The translations under genes and the position numbers were made by a program. From NCBI RefSeq assembly GCF_900115775.1, contig NZ_FOXS01000002.1:1023129-1087128 (forward strand): a stretch of 64,000 bases of DNA. The letters are read 5' to 3'. Below, piece by piece: positions 43,892 to 53,800 of this stretch (the stretch's first letter is position 1; each line of letters starts with the position of its first letter). This DNA is from Hymenobacter arizonensis. Lineage in GTDB: Bacteria; Bacteroidota; Bacteroidia; Cytophagales; Hymenobacteraceae. The notes below the pieces were generated by a model, which searched no databases, had not been told where the DNA came from, and worked only from the letters and a program-made list of their open reading frames with translations.

Positions 43892-45142
43892 TCAGGACGT
43901 TCGGATGTGGCCATCGCCGCGCACCAGCCACTTGTAGCTCGTCAGCTCCTCCAGGCCCATGGGGCCGCGGGCGTGCAGCTTTTGGGTGCTGATGCCAATT
44001 TCTGCGCCCAGCCCAAATTGGGCGCCATCGGTGAAGGCCGTGGAGGCATTGGCGTACACGGCGGCGGCATCCACGGCGCGCAAAAAGGTGTCGAGGTGCG
44101 CCGGGGTTTCCGACACGATGGCCTCGCTGTGGCGCGAGCCGTGTTGGGCAATGTGGTCCAGCGCTTCATCCAGCGAGCCCACGGTTTTTACGGCCATTTT
44201 CAGGGATAAAAACTCGGTGCCAAAATGGTCTTCGGTGGCGGGCGCCAGCAACTCGGGCGGGTAGTGCCCGGCGAGGGCAGCATGCGCGGCCTCATCGGCA
44301 AAGAGCTGCACCTCGGCTGCCGCCAGCGGAGCCAGCAGCGTGGGCAAATCAGTTAGCCGAGCCTCGTTCAGCAGCAGGCAGTCGAGGGCGTTGCACACGC
44401 TCACGCGGCGGGTTTTGGCATTGTGAATGATGGCTTGGCCCTTGGTCAAATCCCCGGTTTCGTCGAAGTAGGTGTGCACGATGCCAGCCCCGGTTTCAAT
44501 GACCGGCACCCGGGCGTTTTCCCGCACATAAGTGATGAGCTGCTGGCTGCCGCGCGGTATCAAAACATCAACGTAGCCCACGGCCGCGAGCAAGGCCGCC
44601 GTCGCGGCGCGGTCGGGCGGCAAGAGGGTGGCTACGGCGGCGGGCAGGCCGTGTCGCTCCAACACGGGCCGTGCCACTTCCAGCAGCGCGGCGTTGGAAA
44701 AGGCTGCGTCGGAACCGCCTTTCAGTAAGCAGGCGTTGCCGGTTTTAAGGCACAGCGCCAAGCTGTCGAACGTCACGTTGGGCCGCGCTTCATAGATGAT
44801 GCCTACTACCCCTAGAGGTACGCGCACTTTGGTTAGGCGCAAGCCGTTGGGACGGTCGGTTTCAGCCAGTACCTGGCCTAGCGGCGTGGGCAGCGCGGCC
44901 ACGTTGCGCAGGTCGTCGGCCATGCCGCGGAGGCGTTCGGCGGTGAGGCGCAGCCGGTCGTGGCGCGGGTCGTTGGTGGGCATGCGGGCCAGGTCCCGGG
45001 CGTTTTCGGCCAGCAGGAATGGGGTGTGGGCTTCGGTGGCATCGGCCAGGTCGCGCAGCAGGGCATCGGTGGACGCGGGCGCGACGGAAGCCAGCGTGCG
45101 GCTGGCTTGGCGGGTGGCTTCAAAAACGGGGCGCAGCTCCAC
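43892..45142 (-). CDS. proA: Gamma-glutamyl phosphate reductase
   Basis: The 416-residue aldehyde-dehydrogenase-like enzyme includes [32 protein letters not shown] and the catalytic cysteine region [13 protein letters not shown]. It reduces gamma-glutamyl phosphate to glutamate semialdehyde, the second step of proline synthesis. It begins two bases after the proB stop codon, indicating translational coupling. Confidence 0.96.
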   Translation of the reverse strand: MELRPVFEATRQASRTLASVAPASTDALLRDLADATEAHTPFLLAENARDLARMPTNDPRHDRLRLTAERLRGMADDLRNVAALPTPLGQVLAETDRPNGLRLTKVRVPLGVVGIIYEARPNVTFDSLALCLKTGNACLLKGGSDAAFSNAALLEVARPVLERHGLPAAVATLLPPDRAATAALLAAVGYVDVLIPRGSQQLITYVRENARVPVIETGAGIVHTYFDETGDLTKGQAIIHNAKTRRVSVCNALDCLLLNEARLTDLPTLLAPLAAAEVQLFADEAAHAALAGHYPPELLAPATEDHFGTEFLSLKMAVKTVGSLDEALDHIAQHGSRHSEAIVSETPAHLDTFLRAVDAAAVYANASTAFTDGAQFGLGAEIGISTQKLHARGPMGLEELTSYKWLVRGDGHIRTS

Positions 45143-45144
45143 GG

Positions 45145-46236
45145 TCAGGCAGGGGTAGGGGTGAGAAACAAATAATCGTAGTGCACCAGCGGACGTTGGT
45201 GTTGCTGGCCCAGGCGCTCCAGGGCTTTGTCCGAACCATATTCGGCAATGCCCAAGCCCAAGCCCTGGCCCTTTTCGTTGGTCAGGCGAATGATGTCGCC
45301 CTTGCGGAACTGCCCCTCAATGGCTACCACTCCCACCGGAAGCAGGCTAGTAGCCTTGCCAGCGGCCGTGAGCGCCGCTACGGCGCCCGCGTTCAGGCGC
45401 ACCGCCGCCTTGGCCGAATCCGGGGAGGTAGCCAGCCACTTCTTCTTGCCCGAGGCCGTTTTGCTGGGTTGAAACCAGGTGTGCGCCGCCGTTTCTGCCA
45501 ACACCGCGGGCAGAATACCGGCCGTCTTGCCGTTGGCAATGTGCACGCTGATGCCCAGCTTGGCCACTTTGTGGGCCATGTGGCACTTGGTGAGCATGCC
45601 GCCGCGCCCAAACTGCGAGCGTTGGCTGGTGACGAAGTTGGCAAAGCCCGTGGCCGTGGGCGCAATCTCGCGCAGCAGCTGCGAAGTAGGCAGGCGCGGG
45701 TCGCCGTCAAAAATCCCGTCCACGTTGGTGAGGATAATTAGCGCATCGGCCCCAAGCTGCGCGGCAATCAGCCCGGCCAGCTCGTCGTTGTCGGTAAACA
45801 TGAGTTCGGTCACCGCAATGACGTCGTTCTCGTTCACAATCGGAATCACCTCGCGCAGCAGCAGCTCCTGAAAACAGTTGCGCATGTTGAGGTAATGCTG
45901 GCGGTCGCGGAAATCCTCCTTGGTTACCAGCACCTGGGCGCACAGCAAGTTGTGTTGACCAAACAGCTCGGCGTAAGTGCTTAGCAGCTTCACCTGGCCC
46001 ACTGCTGCCAGCAACTGCCGGCCCCGCACAGCATCAGCTTTTGCCGGCAATGAAATCAGGCTGCGTCCCGCCGCCACTGCTCCCGACGACACCAGAATAA
46101 CCTCCAGCCCCTGCGCTTTGAGGGCGGCAATCTGGGCTACGAGCTGCTCCATGCGGTCCAGGTCAGGCAGGCCGTTGTCCTGGGTAAGCACGTTGGAGCC
46201 GATTTTGACAACGAGGCGGCGATAGGCGAGGGGCAT
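45145..46236 (-). CDS. proB: Glutamate 5-kinase
   Basis: The 363-residue amino-acid kinase starts [14 protein letters not shown] and has [11 protein letters not shown] and [13 protein letters not shown]. The [14 protein letters not shown] segment occurs where many homologues read GTGGM. A C-terminal PUA domain (about 270-363) is present, as in the long form of ProB. It phosphorylates glutamate as the first committed step of proline synthesis, and feedback inhibition by proline is expected for the family. It heads the operon proB-proA-DUF1905. Confidence 0.95.
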   Translation of the reverse strand: MPLAYRRLVVKIGSNVLTQDNGLPDLDRMEQLVAQIAALKAQGLEVILVSSGAVAAGRSLISLPAKADAVRGRQLLAAVGQVKLLSTYAELFGQHNLLCAQVLVTKEDFRDRQHYLNMRNCFQELLLREVIPIVNENDVIAVTELMFTDNDELAGLIAAQLGADALIILTNVDGIFDGDPRLPTSQLLREIAPTATGFANFVTSQRSQFGRGGMLTKCHMAHKVAKLGISVHIANGKTAGILPAVLAETAAHTWFQPSKTASGKKKWLATSPDSAKAAVRLNAGAVAALTAAGKATSLLPVGVVAIEGQFRKGDIIRLTNEKGQGLGLGIAEYGSDKALERLGQQHQRPLVHYDYLFLTPTPA

Positions 46237-46314
46237 GGTGCCAAAGATAGAAATAGCACCCCCCTCATCCCCGGGCCTGCTTTGCTTTTCCGATAGCAGG
46301 CCCGGGGCGGGAAA

Positions 46315-47313
46315 CTATACGGCCTCCGGGGTCAGCGCCCCCAGCTGTTTGTTGATGAAGTCCAGCTCCTCAAACGTGAGCGCGAAATCCATAGCGCGGG
46401 CGTTTTGCACAGCCTGCTCGGGGTTGCGGGCGCCCACCAGCGCCACCGTAATGCCGGGCTGCGCCAGCGTCCAGCGCAGCACCAGCTGGCCGAGGGTAGC
46501 GTTTTTAGTTTCGGCCAACGGGCGAATTTTGTTGAGCACGGCGTTCACGCGGGTCACGTATTCGGGTGTGAAGAAGCGGTGGCCGGCGCGCAGGTCGCCT
46601 TCGCCAAACGTCTGGCCCGGCTTGATTTTGCCGGTCAGCAAGCCCAGCTGTAGGGGGCTGTACACCAATATGGCTTTGTTGTTTTCGATGCAATACGGCA
46701 CCACATCGGCTTCAATCTCGCGGCGCACCATGCTGTAGGGTACTTGGTTGGAGGCCAAGGTTAGCGTCTTTTCGGCTTCCTGCATCTGGGCCACCGAGTA
46801 GTTGCTGACGCCGGCGGCGCGCACCTTGCCCTGCTCAATGAGGCGGCTCACGGCCTCCATGGTCTCATTGATGGGGGTGGTGATGTCGGGCCAGTGCTGC
46901 TGGTAAAGGTCGATGTAGTCGGTGCGGAGGCGGCGCAGGCTGTCCTCGCATTCCTTGATGATGCTGTCGCGGCCGGCGTACTTGTACACGTCGAGGTCCT
47001 GGCCGTTGTTGTCCTTGGTTTTCATGGCAAAGTCGCCCTGAGCCAAGTCCCAGCGCATGCCAAACTTGGTGAGGATTTGCACCTTGTCGCGTGGCAGGTC
47101 CTTGATGGCCTCGCCCACGATTTCTTCGCTAAAGCCCATGCCATACACGGGCGCCGTGTCGATGCTGGTCACGCCCAGGTCGTAGCTGGCGTGAATGGCG
47201 CCCACGGCGTCGTTTTGCTCGGTGCCGCCCCACATCCAGCCGCCAGCGGCCCAGCTGCCAAACGTGATGCGTGAAACGGTGACGCCGGAGGTGCCTAATT
47301 CTTGAAATTCCAT
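46315..47313 (-). CDS. Aldo/keto reductase
   Basis: The 332-residue protein starts at the ATG at 47313 (MEFQELGTSGVTVSRITFGS). The N-terminal extension to 47415 is not conserved-looking. It has the aldo/keto reductase barrel with the DTAPVYGMG segment containing the catalytic Asp and Tyr, and a C-terminal LALTFEEL-type region near residue 310. It probably reduces aldehydes or ketones with NADPH. It is related to the YdhF/yghZ-like stress AKRs, but the substrate is not inferable. It is separate from the proBA operon. Confidence 0.9.
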   Translation of the reverse strand: MEFQELGTSGVTVSRITFGSWAAGGWMWGGTEQNDAVGAIHASYDLGVTSIDTAPVYGMGFSEEIVGEAIKDLPRDKVQILTKFGMRWDLAQGDFAMKTKDNNGQDLDVYKYAGRDSIIKECEDSLRRLRTDYIDLYQQHWPDITTPINETMEAVSRLIEQGKVRAAGVSNYSVAQMQEAEKTLTLASNQVPYSMVRREIEADVVPYCIENNKAILVYSPLQLGLLTGKIKPGQTFGEGDLRAGHRFFTPEYVTRVNAVLNKIRPLAETKNATLGQLVLRWTLAQPGITVALVGARNPEQAVQNARAMDFALTFEELDFINKQLGALTPEAV

Positions 47314-47691
47314 AAAAAGATAGGATGCGTGTAGAGGAGAAAAGCTGCTCCTCAGAAAGAGGAAAGCCAGGGTGCTAACTGTGCTTTTGCGCGCAATGTT
47401 GCGGCCCGCGCCCACACCTCAACCGTACCGGGCCGCCAAGCTGCACCGAGGGAAGAAAAAAAAACTGATAGCCAAAGCGTAAGAAAATAGCATTCAACCT
47501 CCCTCGAACTGGCCCGTACCTCAGTCACTCATCTTGCTGTCAGACATTCTATTATGACTGGCGGAATGAAAGAGGCAGGTGCTTTTCCAGGGCGTAAAAA
47601 GCTCGCCGGTGTCGGCCCTGCATGATTCAGAATACCAGCAACTCTCTTTTCATCAAACGCTTTTTTCCACATCCACCCTTATTCCTTTCCC
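47314..47691. other. Divergent intergenic region
   Basis: The 378 bases between the aldo/keto reductase and the DUF892 gene contain no convincing ORF. They include a purine-rich GAAGAAAAAAAAA run near 47451-47463 and several imperfect repeats. The promoters of both divergent genes must lie here; I could not fix a -7 box. Confidence 0.5.
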
Positions 47692-48192
47692 ATGAACCAG
47701 TTGAATTCGATGCAGGACCTGCTGATGCACGACGTACAGATGATGCACAGCGCCGAAACCCAAGCCCTTGAGGGCATGACCGCCATGATTCAAAGCGCTA
47801 GTGACCCCAAGCTCAAGGCAGCTTTTGAGAAGCACGGGGTCGAAACCCAGCAGCAAATAGCCCGGCTCGAGCAAATCATGACCATGATGGACATCAAGCC
47901 TACCCGCGAAGCAAACTCTGCCGTGAAAGGACTCATTAGCGATACCGAGAAGCTGTTGCGTAAGGATTCGTCGCCTGAGATTCTTGACGCTATGCTCATC
48001 GCCGCCGCTCAGAAAATAGAGCATTATGAAATTGCCTGCTACGGCACGGCCGTCCGCATGACCGAAGACCTTGGCTTAACCCAGGCAGCCGAACTGCTGC
48101 GTCAGACCTTAGAGGAAGAAAAGAAAACCGACAAGCTCCTTACGGACCTGGCCGAAGCGCGCGTGAACACCAAAGCGGAGCAGAAGCTGTAA
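47692..48192 (+). CDS. DUF892 ferritin-like protein (YciE/YciF type)
   Basis: The 166-residue protein is a four-helix ferritin-like DUF892 member. It has helical segments with Glu/His at ferritin positions (MMHSAETQALEGM, KHGVETQQQIARLE, AAQKIEHYEIACYGTA, LEEEKKTDKLLTDLA). Family members are associated with stress responses and may bind di-iron. A terminator follows, and the gene is monocistronic. Confidence 0.9.
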   Translation: MNQLNSMQDLLMHDVQMMHSAETQALEGMTAMIQSASDPKLKAAFEKHGVETQQQIARLEQIMTMMDIKPTREANSAVKGLISDTEKLLRKDSSPEILDAMLIAAAQKIEHYEIACYGTAVRMTEDLGLTQAAELLRQTLEEEKKTDKLLTDLAEARVNTKAEQKL

Positions 48193-48222
48193 GCCCAGGC
48201 CTGGCCACAGGTGAAAAGCCAA

Positions 48223-48267
48223 CAAAAGCCCATTGTGCTCCGCTTTGCGCCGTACAATGGGCTTTTG
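48223..48267 (+). terminator. Terminator downstream of the DUF892 gene
   Basis: The stem CAAAAGCCCATTGT/ACAATGGGCTTTTG is perfect over 14 bp. The T-run within the right arm provides the release signal. Confidence 0.8.
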
Positions 48268-48344
48268 CATTTAGGCACGCTGCGTAAACTTTTTGCTGAG
48301 CCTGAATTGTTGTACCTACATCAATTTACCTTGGCTCCTCTATT

Positions 48345-49049
48345 ATGAAAGTTGAAATCTGGTCCGACATCGTTTGCCCCTTCTGCTACATCGGCAAGCG
48401 CCGCTTCGAGCAGGCGCTGGAAAAGTTTCCGCACGCCGATAACGTGGAAGTGGTGTGGCGCAGCTTCGAGCTCACCCCCGACTACCAGCCGGAGCCCGGC
48501 CGCAACGTGTACGAGTCGTTGGCCCTGAAAAAAGGGATACCCGTGGCGCAGGCGAAGGAAATGAGTGACTACATGGCCAACATGGCCCAGGAAGTAGGCT
48601 TGCAATACGACTTCGATAACGCTGTGCCCACCAACACCTTCCTCGGGCACCAGCTCATTCACTTGGCCGCCAAACACGGCAAGCAGGGCGAAGCCAAAGA
48701 GCGACTGATGGCCGCTTATTACATCCAGGGTCAAAACCTGAACGAAATCGACACGCTGGCGAAGCTGGCCACCGAAATCGGCATCGACGCCGAGGAAGCT
48801 CGCACCGCGCTCACCGCTGGCACATATGCCGAAGCTGTGCGCTACGACGAGTACCAAGCACAGCAAATCAACGTGCGCGGCGTGCCCTTCTTCGTGTTCG
48901 AAGACAAATACGCCGTTTCCGGCGCCCAGCCCACCGAAGTATTTGCAGAGGTGTTCGAAAAAGTGTGGGACGAATTCAAGCCCACCAAGCCGGCGCCCGT
49001 AATGCTGGCAGACGGCACCGCTTGCGGGCCCGACGGCTGCGAGGTGTAA
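48345..49049 (+). CDS. DsbA-family thiol oxidoreductase, FrnE-like
   Basis: The 234-residue protein has CPFC at residues 11-14 just after the first strand (VEIWSDIVCPFCYIGKRRF) and the cis-Pro segment GVPFFVFEDKYAVSGAQPTE. It lacks a signal peptide, so this is a cytoplasmic FrnE-type DsbA. A second cysteine pair (CGPDGCEV) ends the protein. It probably has a redox or isomerase role; the substrate is unknown. Confidence 0.9.
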   Translation: MKVEIWSDIVCPFCYIGKRRFEQALEKFPHADNVEVVWRSFELTPDYQPEPGRNVYESLALKKGIPVAQAKEMSDYMANMAQEVGLQYDFDNAVPTNTFLGHQLIHLAAKHGKQGEAKERLMAAYYIQGQNLNEIDTLAKLATEIGIDAEEARTALTAGTYAEAVRYDEYQAQQINVRGVPFFVFEDKYAVSGAQPTEVFAEVFEKVWDEFKPTKPAPVMLADGTACGPDGCEV

Positions 49050-49076
49050 GCAGCAGCTTCTACCCCTATGACCTTA

Positions 49077-49172
49077 GAACGTCATGCTGAGCTTGTCGAA
49101 GCATCTGTACTGCAATACTAAACTGAGTTAGTTGCGCAGTGGAGATGCTTCGACAAGCTCAGCATGACGTTC
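49077..49172. repeat. Palindromic interspersed repeat, GTCATGCTGAGC family, copy 3
   Basis: The arms 49077-49115 and 49134-49172 are inverted copies with GAACGTCATGCTGAGCTTG at the ends. The element lies between the convergent dsbA-like and elaA-like genes, 14 bases from the elaA stop. Confidence 0.9.
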
Positions 49173-49185
49173 TTATTTTTCGTGA

Positions 49186-49635
49186 TTAGGCCCGCCGCAT
49201 TGGGATATGCGGAATCCCATCTTCCAAATAGCCTTCCCCGCACTGCACAAACCCGAAACCCTGGTAAAACCGCTCCAAATATTGCTGCGCGCCAATCTTG
49301 ATAGGCTGCGCGCCATACAATACCTCACAGTGCGCAACGGCCTGCCGCATGAGTTCCTGGCCCAGGCCGTGCCGCCGGTGCGCGGGCGACACAATCACCC
49401 GGCCAATGGCTACTTCTTCATAGCTGATGCCAGCGTCGAAGAGCCGGGCATAAGCGGCTAGCTCGCCCGCTTCGGTGTAGCCGAGCAGGTGGTAAGCCTG
49501 GTCGTCTTGCCGGTCAAGGTCTTGAAAAACGCAATTTTGTTCCACTATGAAGACCTCGACGCGCAGCCGTAGCAGCTCGTAGAGTTCGTTTAGGGTGAGG
49601 TCTTCGTAGGGTTTGATGGTCCAGTGGAGGGTCAT
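49186..49635 (-). CDS. ElaA-like GNAT N-acetyltransferase
   Basis: The 149-residue acetyltransferase starts at 49635 (MTLHWTIKPYEDLTLNELYE), the family N-terminus, and carries RLRVEVFIVEQNCVFQDLD and the acetyl-CoA loop SPAHRRHGLGQELM. ElaA function is not defined. It follows the DUF6624 gene by five bases and is cotranscribed with it. Confidence 0.9.
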   Translation of the reverse strand: MTLHWTIKPYEDLTLNELYELLRLRVEVFIVEQNCVFQDLDRQDDQAYHLLGYTEAGELAAYARLFDAGISYEEVAIGRVIVSPAHRRHGLGQELMRQAVAHCEVLYGAQPIKIGAQQYLERFYQGFGFVQCGEGYLEDGIPHIPMRRA

Positions 49636-49640
49636 TCTAG

Positions 49641-50330
49641 TTATTCTTTGGGCATGCGGGCTACCTCGTCCAGCGTTACCACGCGGTAGGTAATGCCCAA
49701 GTTGGCGGCGTTTTGCTCCACAGTGGTGGGGAATCCGGCTTTTTTGCGCCGCTCGTTCACTTGTGCAGCGTCTTTGATGGGCCACACAAAGGGCGGCTGG
49801 GGCTCGCGCTGGCCGGTGGCAGGATTGCGGGTATTGTACCCCAACGCCTGCGTGCCGTAGAGCTGCTGCTTCCCCTCGCGCATGAGCTGGCGGTCCAGCA
49901 TCTGGCCATACAGGTAGAAGGGCAGCTCGCCACGCTTGGCTGCCTTTTTCATAAGCGGGAGGTAGCTTTTGATGTCGTCAGAATGCTGAATGACATACCA
50001 GGCGGCCTCGTTGGTAGGCGTGCCCACCAGCGTCTTGCCAGGATAGCCGTACTGTTTCAGAATAGCCCGCACCCGCACCTGGTTCGCCGAATCGGTTTGC
50101 TGCATGCGGCGGCCGATGTAGGGAAACAGCGCTTCCTTCGGCACGCCCAGCGCGGCGGCCAAAGAGTCGGGCTTGCGGCTTAGGCGCTGGTCAAACAGCA
50201 TGCTTCGCCACCGCTGGTCAACGGCGTAAATGCTATCCAGTTCCCGCTTTAGGGCCGGGTTGAGGCGCGATTGGCCCAAAACCGAATGGGCGGCCGACAG
50301 CAGCAGAACAACCAAAACAACAATTTTCAT
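49641..50330 (-). CDS. DUF6624-type exported protein
   Basis: The 229-residue protein starts with a signal peptide at 50330 (MKIVVLVVLLLSAAHSVLG, then Q). It has the pattern of DUF6624: ILKQYGYPGKTLVG, AAWYVIQHSD and MLDRQLMREGKQQLYGTQ. The length and repeated Asp/His positions agree with that family. The role is unknown. It precedes elaA with a five-base gap. Confidence 0.75.
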   Translation of the reverse strand: MKIVVLVVLLLSAAHSVLGQSRLNPALKRELDSIYAVDQRWRSMLFDQRLSRKPDSLAAALGVPKEALFPYIGRRMQQTDSANQVRVRAILKQYGYPGKTLVGTPTNEAAWYVIQHSDDIKSYLPLMKKAAKRGELPFYLYGQMLDRQLMREGKQQLYGTQALGYNTRNPATGQREPQPPFVWPIKDAAQVNERRKKAGFPTTVEQNAANLGITYRVVTLDEVARMPKE

Positions 50331-50370
50331 AGGCAGCAAAAGAACAATCCCAGAGAGGCCGGCAAAAATA

Positions 50371-50404
50371 AACCCGGCCCGCTGCAACAGCGACGGGCCG
50401 GGTT
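50371..50404 (-). terminator. Terminator of the small secreted-protein gene
   Basis: AACCCGGCCCG...CGGGCCGGGTT forms an 11-bp GC-rich stem. On the minus strand TATTTTTG follows, 25 bases after the stop codon at 50429. Confidence 0.75.
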
Positions 50405-50428
50405 CTAATCAACGGGCAAGCGCCCTGT

Positions 50429-50767
50429 TTATTTCTTGGGCTTGGTGCCCAGGTCGTTTTTGCTCACGCTTTCAATATTGCCGCTGCCCGTGGGGCGCGA
50501 CTGCCCCGCGGTTTTGGTTTTAGAGCTGGAGCGCGAAGCCCGTGTAGGGCCGGTTGCGGGCGTAGTATCGGTTTTGCGGCCGGTGCGCTGCCCGGTGCCG
50601 GGCGAGTAGTTCGGGGTAATGGTTACGGGGCTGGTAGCTGGGCTGGCGTTGGTGCGGCTGCCGGCCCGGTCCGCGGCTGACGGAGAGCCGCTTCGGGAGT
50701 TAGGCGTCTGGGCCGAAGCGGTAGCAGTGCCAATGGCCAGAGCGGCCAGAATAAGAAGGTTTTTCAT
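50429..50767 (-). CDS. Small exported basic, low-complexity protein
   Basis: The 112-residue product has a clear signal peptide (MKNLLILAALAIGTATASAQ). The mature part is rich in Ser, Thr, Pro, Gly, Arg and Lys and is probably disordered (for example SRSGSPSAADRAG, TRASRSSSKTKTAGQS). No family. It is a single gene with its own terminator, so expression is plausible. Confidence 0.6.
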   Translation of the reverse strand: MKNLLILAALAIGTATASAQTPNSRSGSPSAADRAGSRTNASPATSPVTITPNYSPGTGQRTGRKTDTTPATGPTRASRSSSKTKTAGQSRPTGSGNIESVSKNDLGTKPKK

Positions 50768-50865
50768 AACTGAAATCGGAAGGAAAATAGGTGGGATGCA
50801 ATTACAACTGGCTCAGTTACGGCATTGTTGCTCCCACCGTTGGCAAATAATAGCTACCGTTCAGC

Positions 50866-53800
50866 TTACGCCGCCACCGGCTCTTCGCTGCCCAGCTCGG
50901 TCAGCACCCGCTTGGCCTGCTGAATAGAGCGCACTTCCTCAAACGTCACAATCAGCTGCTCCTTTTTCTCTTTCAAGCTGGCCGTGCGCGAGTGCGTCTG
51001 CACGTAGTTGAGGATGGTGCCGAACTGCTCGCCCTGGAAGTACTGCTTGTGGTCGTCGTCGGCCGGCAGGTAGCCCTTCAGGGTATCGCGTTTGAGGGTG
51101 ATTTTGGTGAAGCCCGCCTTGCAGGCCTGCCAGCGCAGCCGAACAATGTCGGCCAGCTGCTCCACTTCGGGCGGCAGCGGACCAAACCGGTCCACCATGC
51201 TGGTGAGCAGCTTGCGCAACTCCTCGGGTTTCTGCGCGCGGTCGAGCTTGGCGTAGAGCTGCAGGCGTTCCGACACATTGCTCACGTACTTTTCCGGAAT
51301 GAGGACTTGTTGGTCGGTTTCCACGTTGCATTCGTGCTGGCGGCTGGCACCCGCGGCCATTTGCAGGCGCTGGTTGGAGTCGCCCAAGAACAAGTCCCGG
51401 AACTCGGTTTCCTTCAGTTCCTGCACCGCCTCGTCCAGAATCTGGTGGTAAGTTTCGTAGCCCAGGTCATTGATAAAGCCCGACTGCTCGCCGCCCAGCA
51501 GGTTGCCGGCGCCGCGAATGTCCAGGTCGCGCATGGCCACGTTAAAGCCCGCGCCCAGGTCCGAAAACTCTTCCAGCGTGCTCAAGCGCTTACGGGCATC
51601 GGCGGGCAGCTGCGCCACTGGCGGCGTGAGCAGGTAGCAATACGCCTTGCGGTTGGAGCGGCCCACGCGGCCGCGCATCTGGTGCAGGTCGGAAAGACCG
51701 GCCAGATGGGCGCGGTTGATGATGATGGTGTTGGCGTTGGGAATGTCCAGGCCGCTTTCAATGATGTTCGTTGAAACCAGCACATCGTATTCGCCCTCCA
51801 CAAATTTCATCATGCGCTTCTCCAGCATCTCGCCGTCCATCTGCCCGTGGGCGTAGGTGATTTTGGCATCGGGCACGAGGCGCAGAATAGTGCCGGCCAT
51901 TTCCTCAATGTCCTTCACGCGGTTGTGCACAAAAAACACCTGCCCGCCGCGCTTCAGCTCCCGCGCCACTGCGTCACGAATCAGGATTTCATCATACACG
52001 TGCAACTCCGTGCTTACCGGCTGGCGGTTGGGCGGCGGCGTGGCAATCACGCTCAGGTCGCGGGCGCCCATCAGCGAGAAGTGCAGCGTACGCGGAATGG
52101 GCGTGGCCGAAAGCGTGAGCGTGTCCACGTTCACCTTCAGCTCCTTGAGCTTGTCCTTAGTCTTCACCCCAAATTTCTGCTCTTCATCAATAATGAGCAG
52201 CCCCAGGTCCTTGAACTTGATGTCCTTGTTAGTGAGTCGGTGCGTGCCAATTAGAATGTCGGTTTTCCCCTCAGCCACGCGCTGCAAGGTCTCTTTTATC
52301 TGCTTGGTCGACTTGAAGCGGTTGATGTACTCCACCGTCACCGGCAGCGTGGCCAGCCGGTCGCGGAAAGTCTTGTAGTGCTGCATGGCCAAGATGGTGG
52401 TAGGCACCAGCACGGCCGCCTGCTTGCCATCGGCTACGGCCTTGAAGGCCGCCCGAATGGCAATTTCCGTCTTGCCAAAACCCACGTCGCCGCAGACCAG
52501 CCGGTCCATGGGGTGGGGCTGCTGCATGTCCTGCTTCACATCTTCGGTGGCCTTGGCCTGGTCGGGCGTGTCTTCGTAAATAAAGCTCGATTCCAGCTCG
52601 GCCTGCATAAACCCATCGGGCGAGAAGGCGAAGCCGGGCGCCGTTTTGCGCTTGGCATACAGCCGAATCAGGTCGGCCGCAATGTCTTTCACCTTCTTCT
52701 TAACCGACTTTTTCTTGTTCTCCCACTCCGGTGAGCCCAGCTTGCTCATGGTGGGTGGCGCGCCCTCGGCCCCGCTGTACTTGGCAATCTTGTGCAGGGA
52801 GTGTATGCTTACCGTTAGCAAGTCATCATCCCGGTACACCAGCCGAATAGCCTCCTGAATCTGCCCATTGATTTCCACTTGCGTCAGGCCCGCAAAGCGC
52901 GCAATGCCGTAGTCCTGGTGCGTCACGTAGTCGCCGGGCTGCAGCGTTTTCAGCTCGCGCAGCGTCAGCGCCTTCTTCTTCGAAAACTTTTTCGTTTCCT
53001 GTGCCCGGTAATAGCGCTCAAACAGCTGGTGGTCGGTGTACACGGCCAGCTCCAGCTGCTCGTCCACGTAGCCTTCGCGCAGGGCCAGCAGCAAGTGCTG
53101 AAACTTCACGTTGTTGTCCAGCTCGTCAAAAATCGTCCGCAGGCGGTCGGCCTGCCGCACGGTGTCGGCGGTGATGATGGTGGTGAGATTTCGCAGCTGG
53201 TTTTCCTTGAGGTTCTTCACCATCCGCTCAAATTCCTTGTTGAAGCTGGGCTGCGGCTTGGCCGAAAACTGGAAGGTCTCCGCGTTCTTGAAATGAAACC
53301 GTTTGCCGAATTCCACCACGGCAAACTCGTCGAGCAGCTTCTTAAAGTTTTTGCCCGACTCAAACAAGTCGCCCGGCTTGCTCACGATTTGCATGCCGCC
53401 GGCCTCGCTCAGCATCTGCTGAAAGTTGGCCTCGGCTTTCTCAAACAGCTCCGTCACCACATCCAGCGTCTGGCGCACGTCTTTCAGCCAAATGCAGGCC
53501 GTCCGCGGCAGAAAGTCGAAGAATGCCTCGCGGGTTTCCGTCAGCATCTTGGTCTGCACGTTGGGAATGATGCTGATGCTGGGCCGTGGCTCCACCGAAA
53601 GCTGCGTTTCCGGGTTAAACGTCCGGATGCTCTCAATCTCATCGCCAAACAGCTCCAGCCGAAATGGCAGCTCATTCGCGTAGCTGAACACGTCCACGAT
53701 GCCGCCGCGCACGGCGTACTGGCCGGCCTCATACACAAAATCCGTCTTCTCGAAATCGTACTCGCCCAGCAGCTCGCCCAGGAAGTTCACGTCCAGCTTG

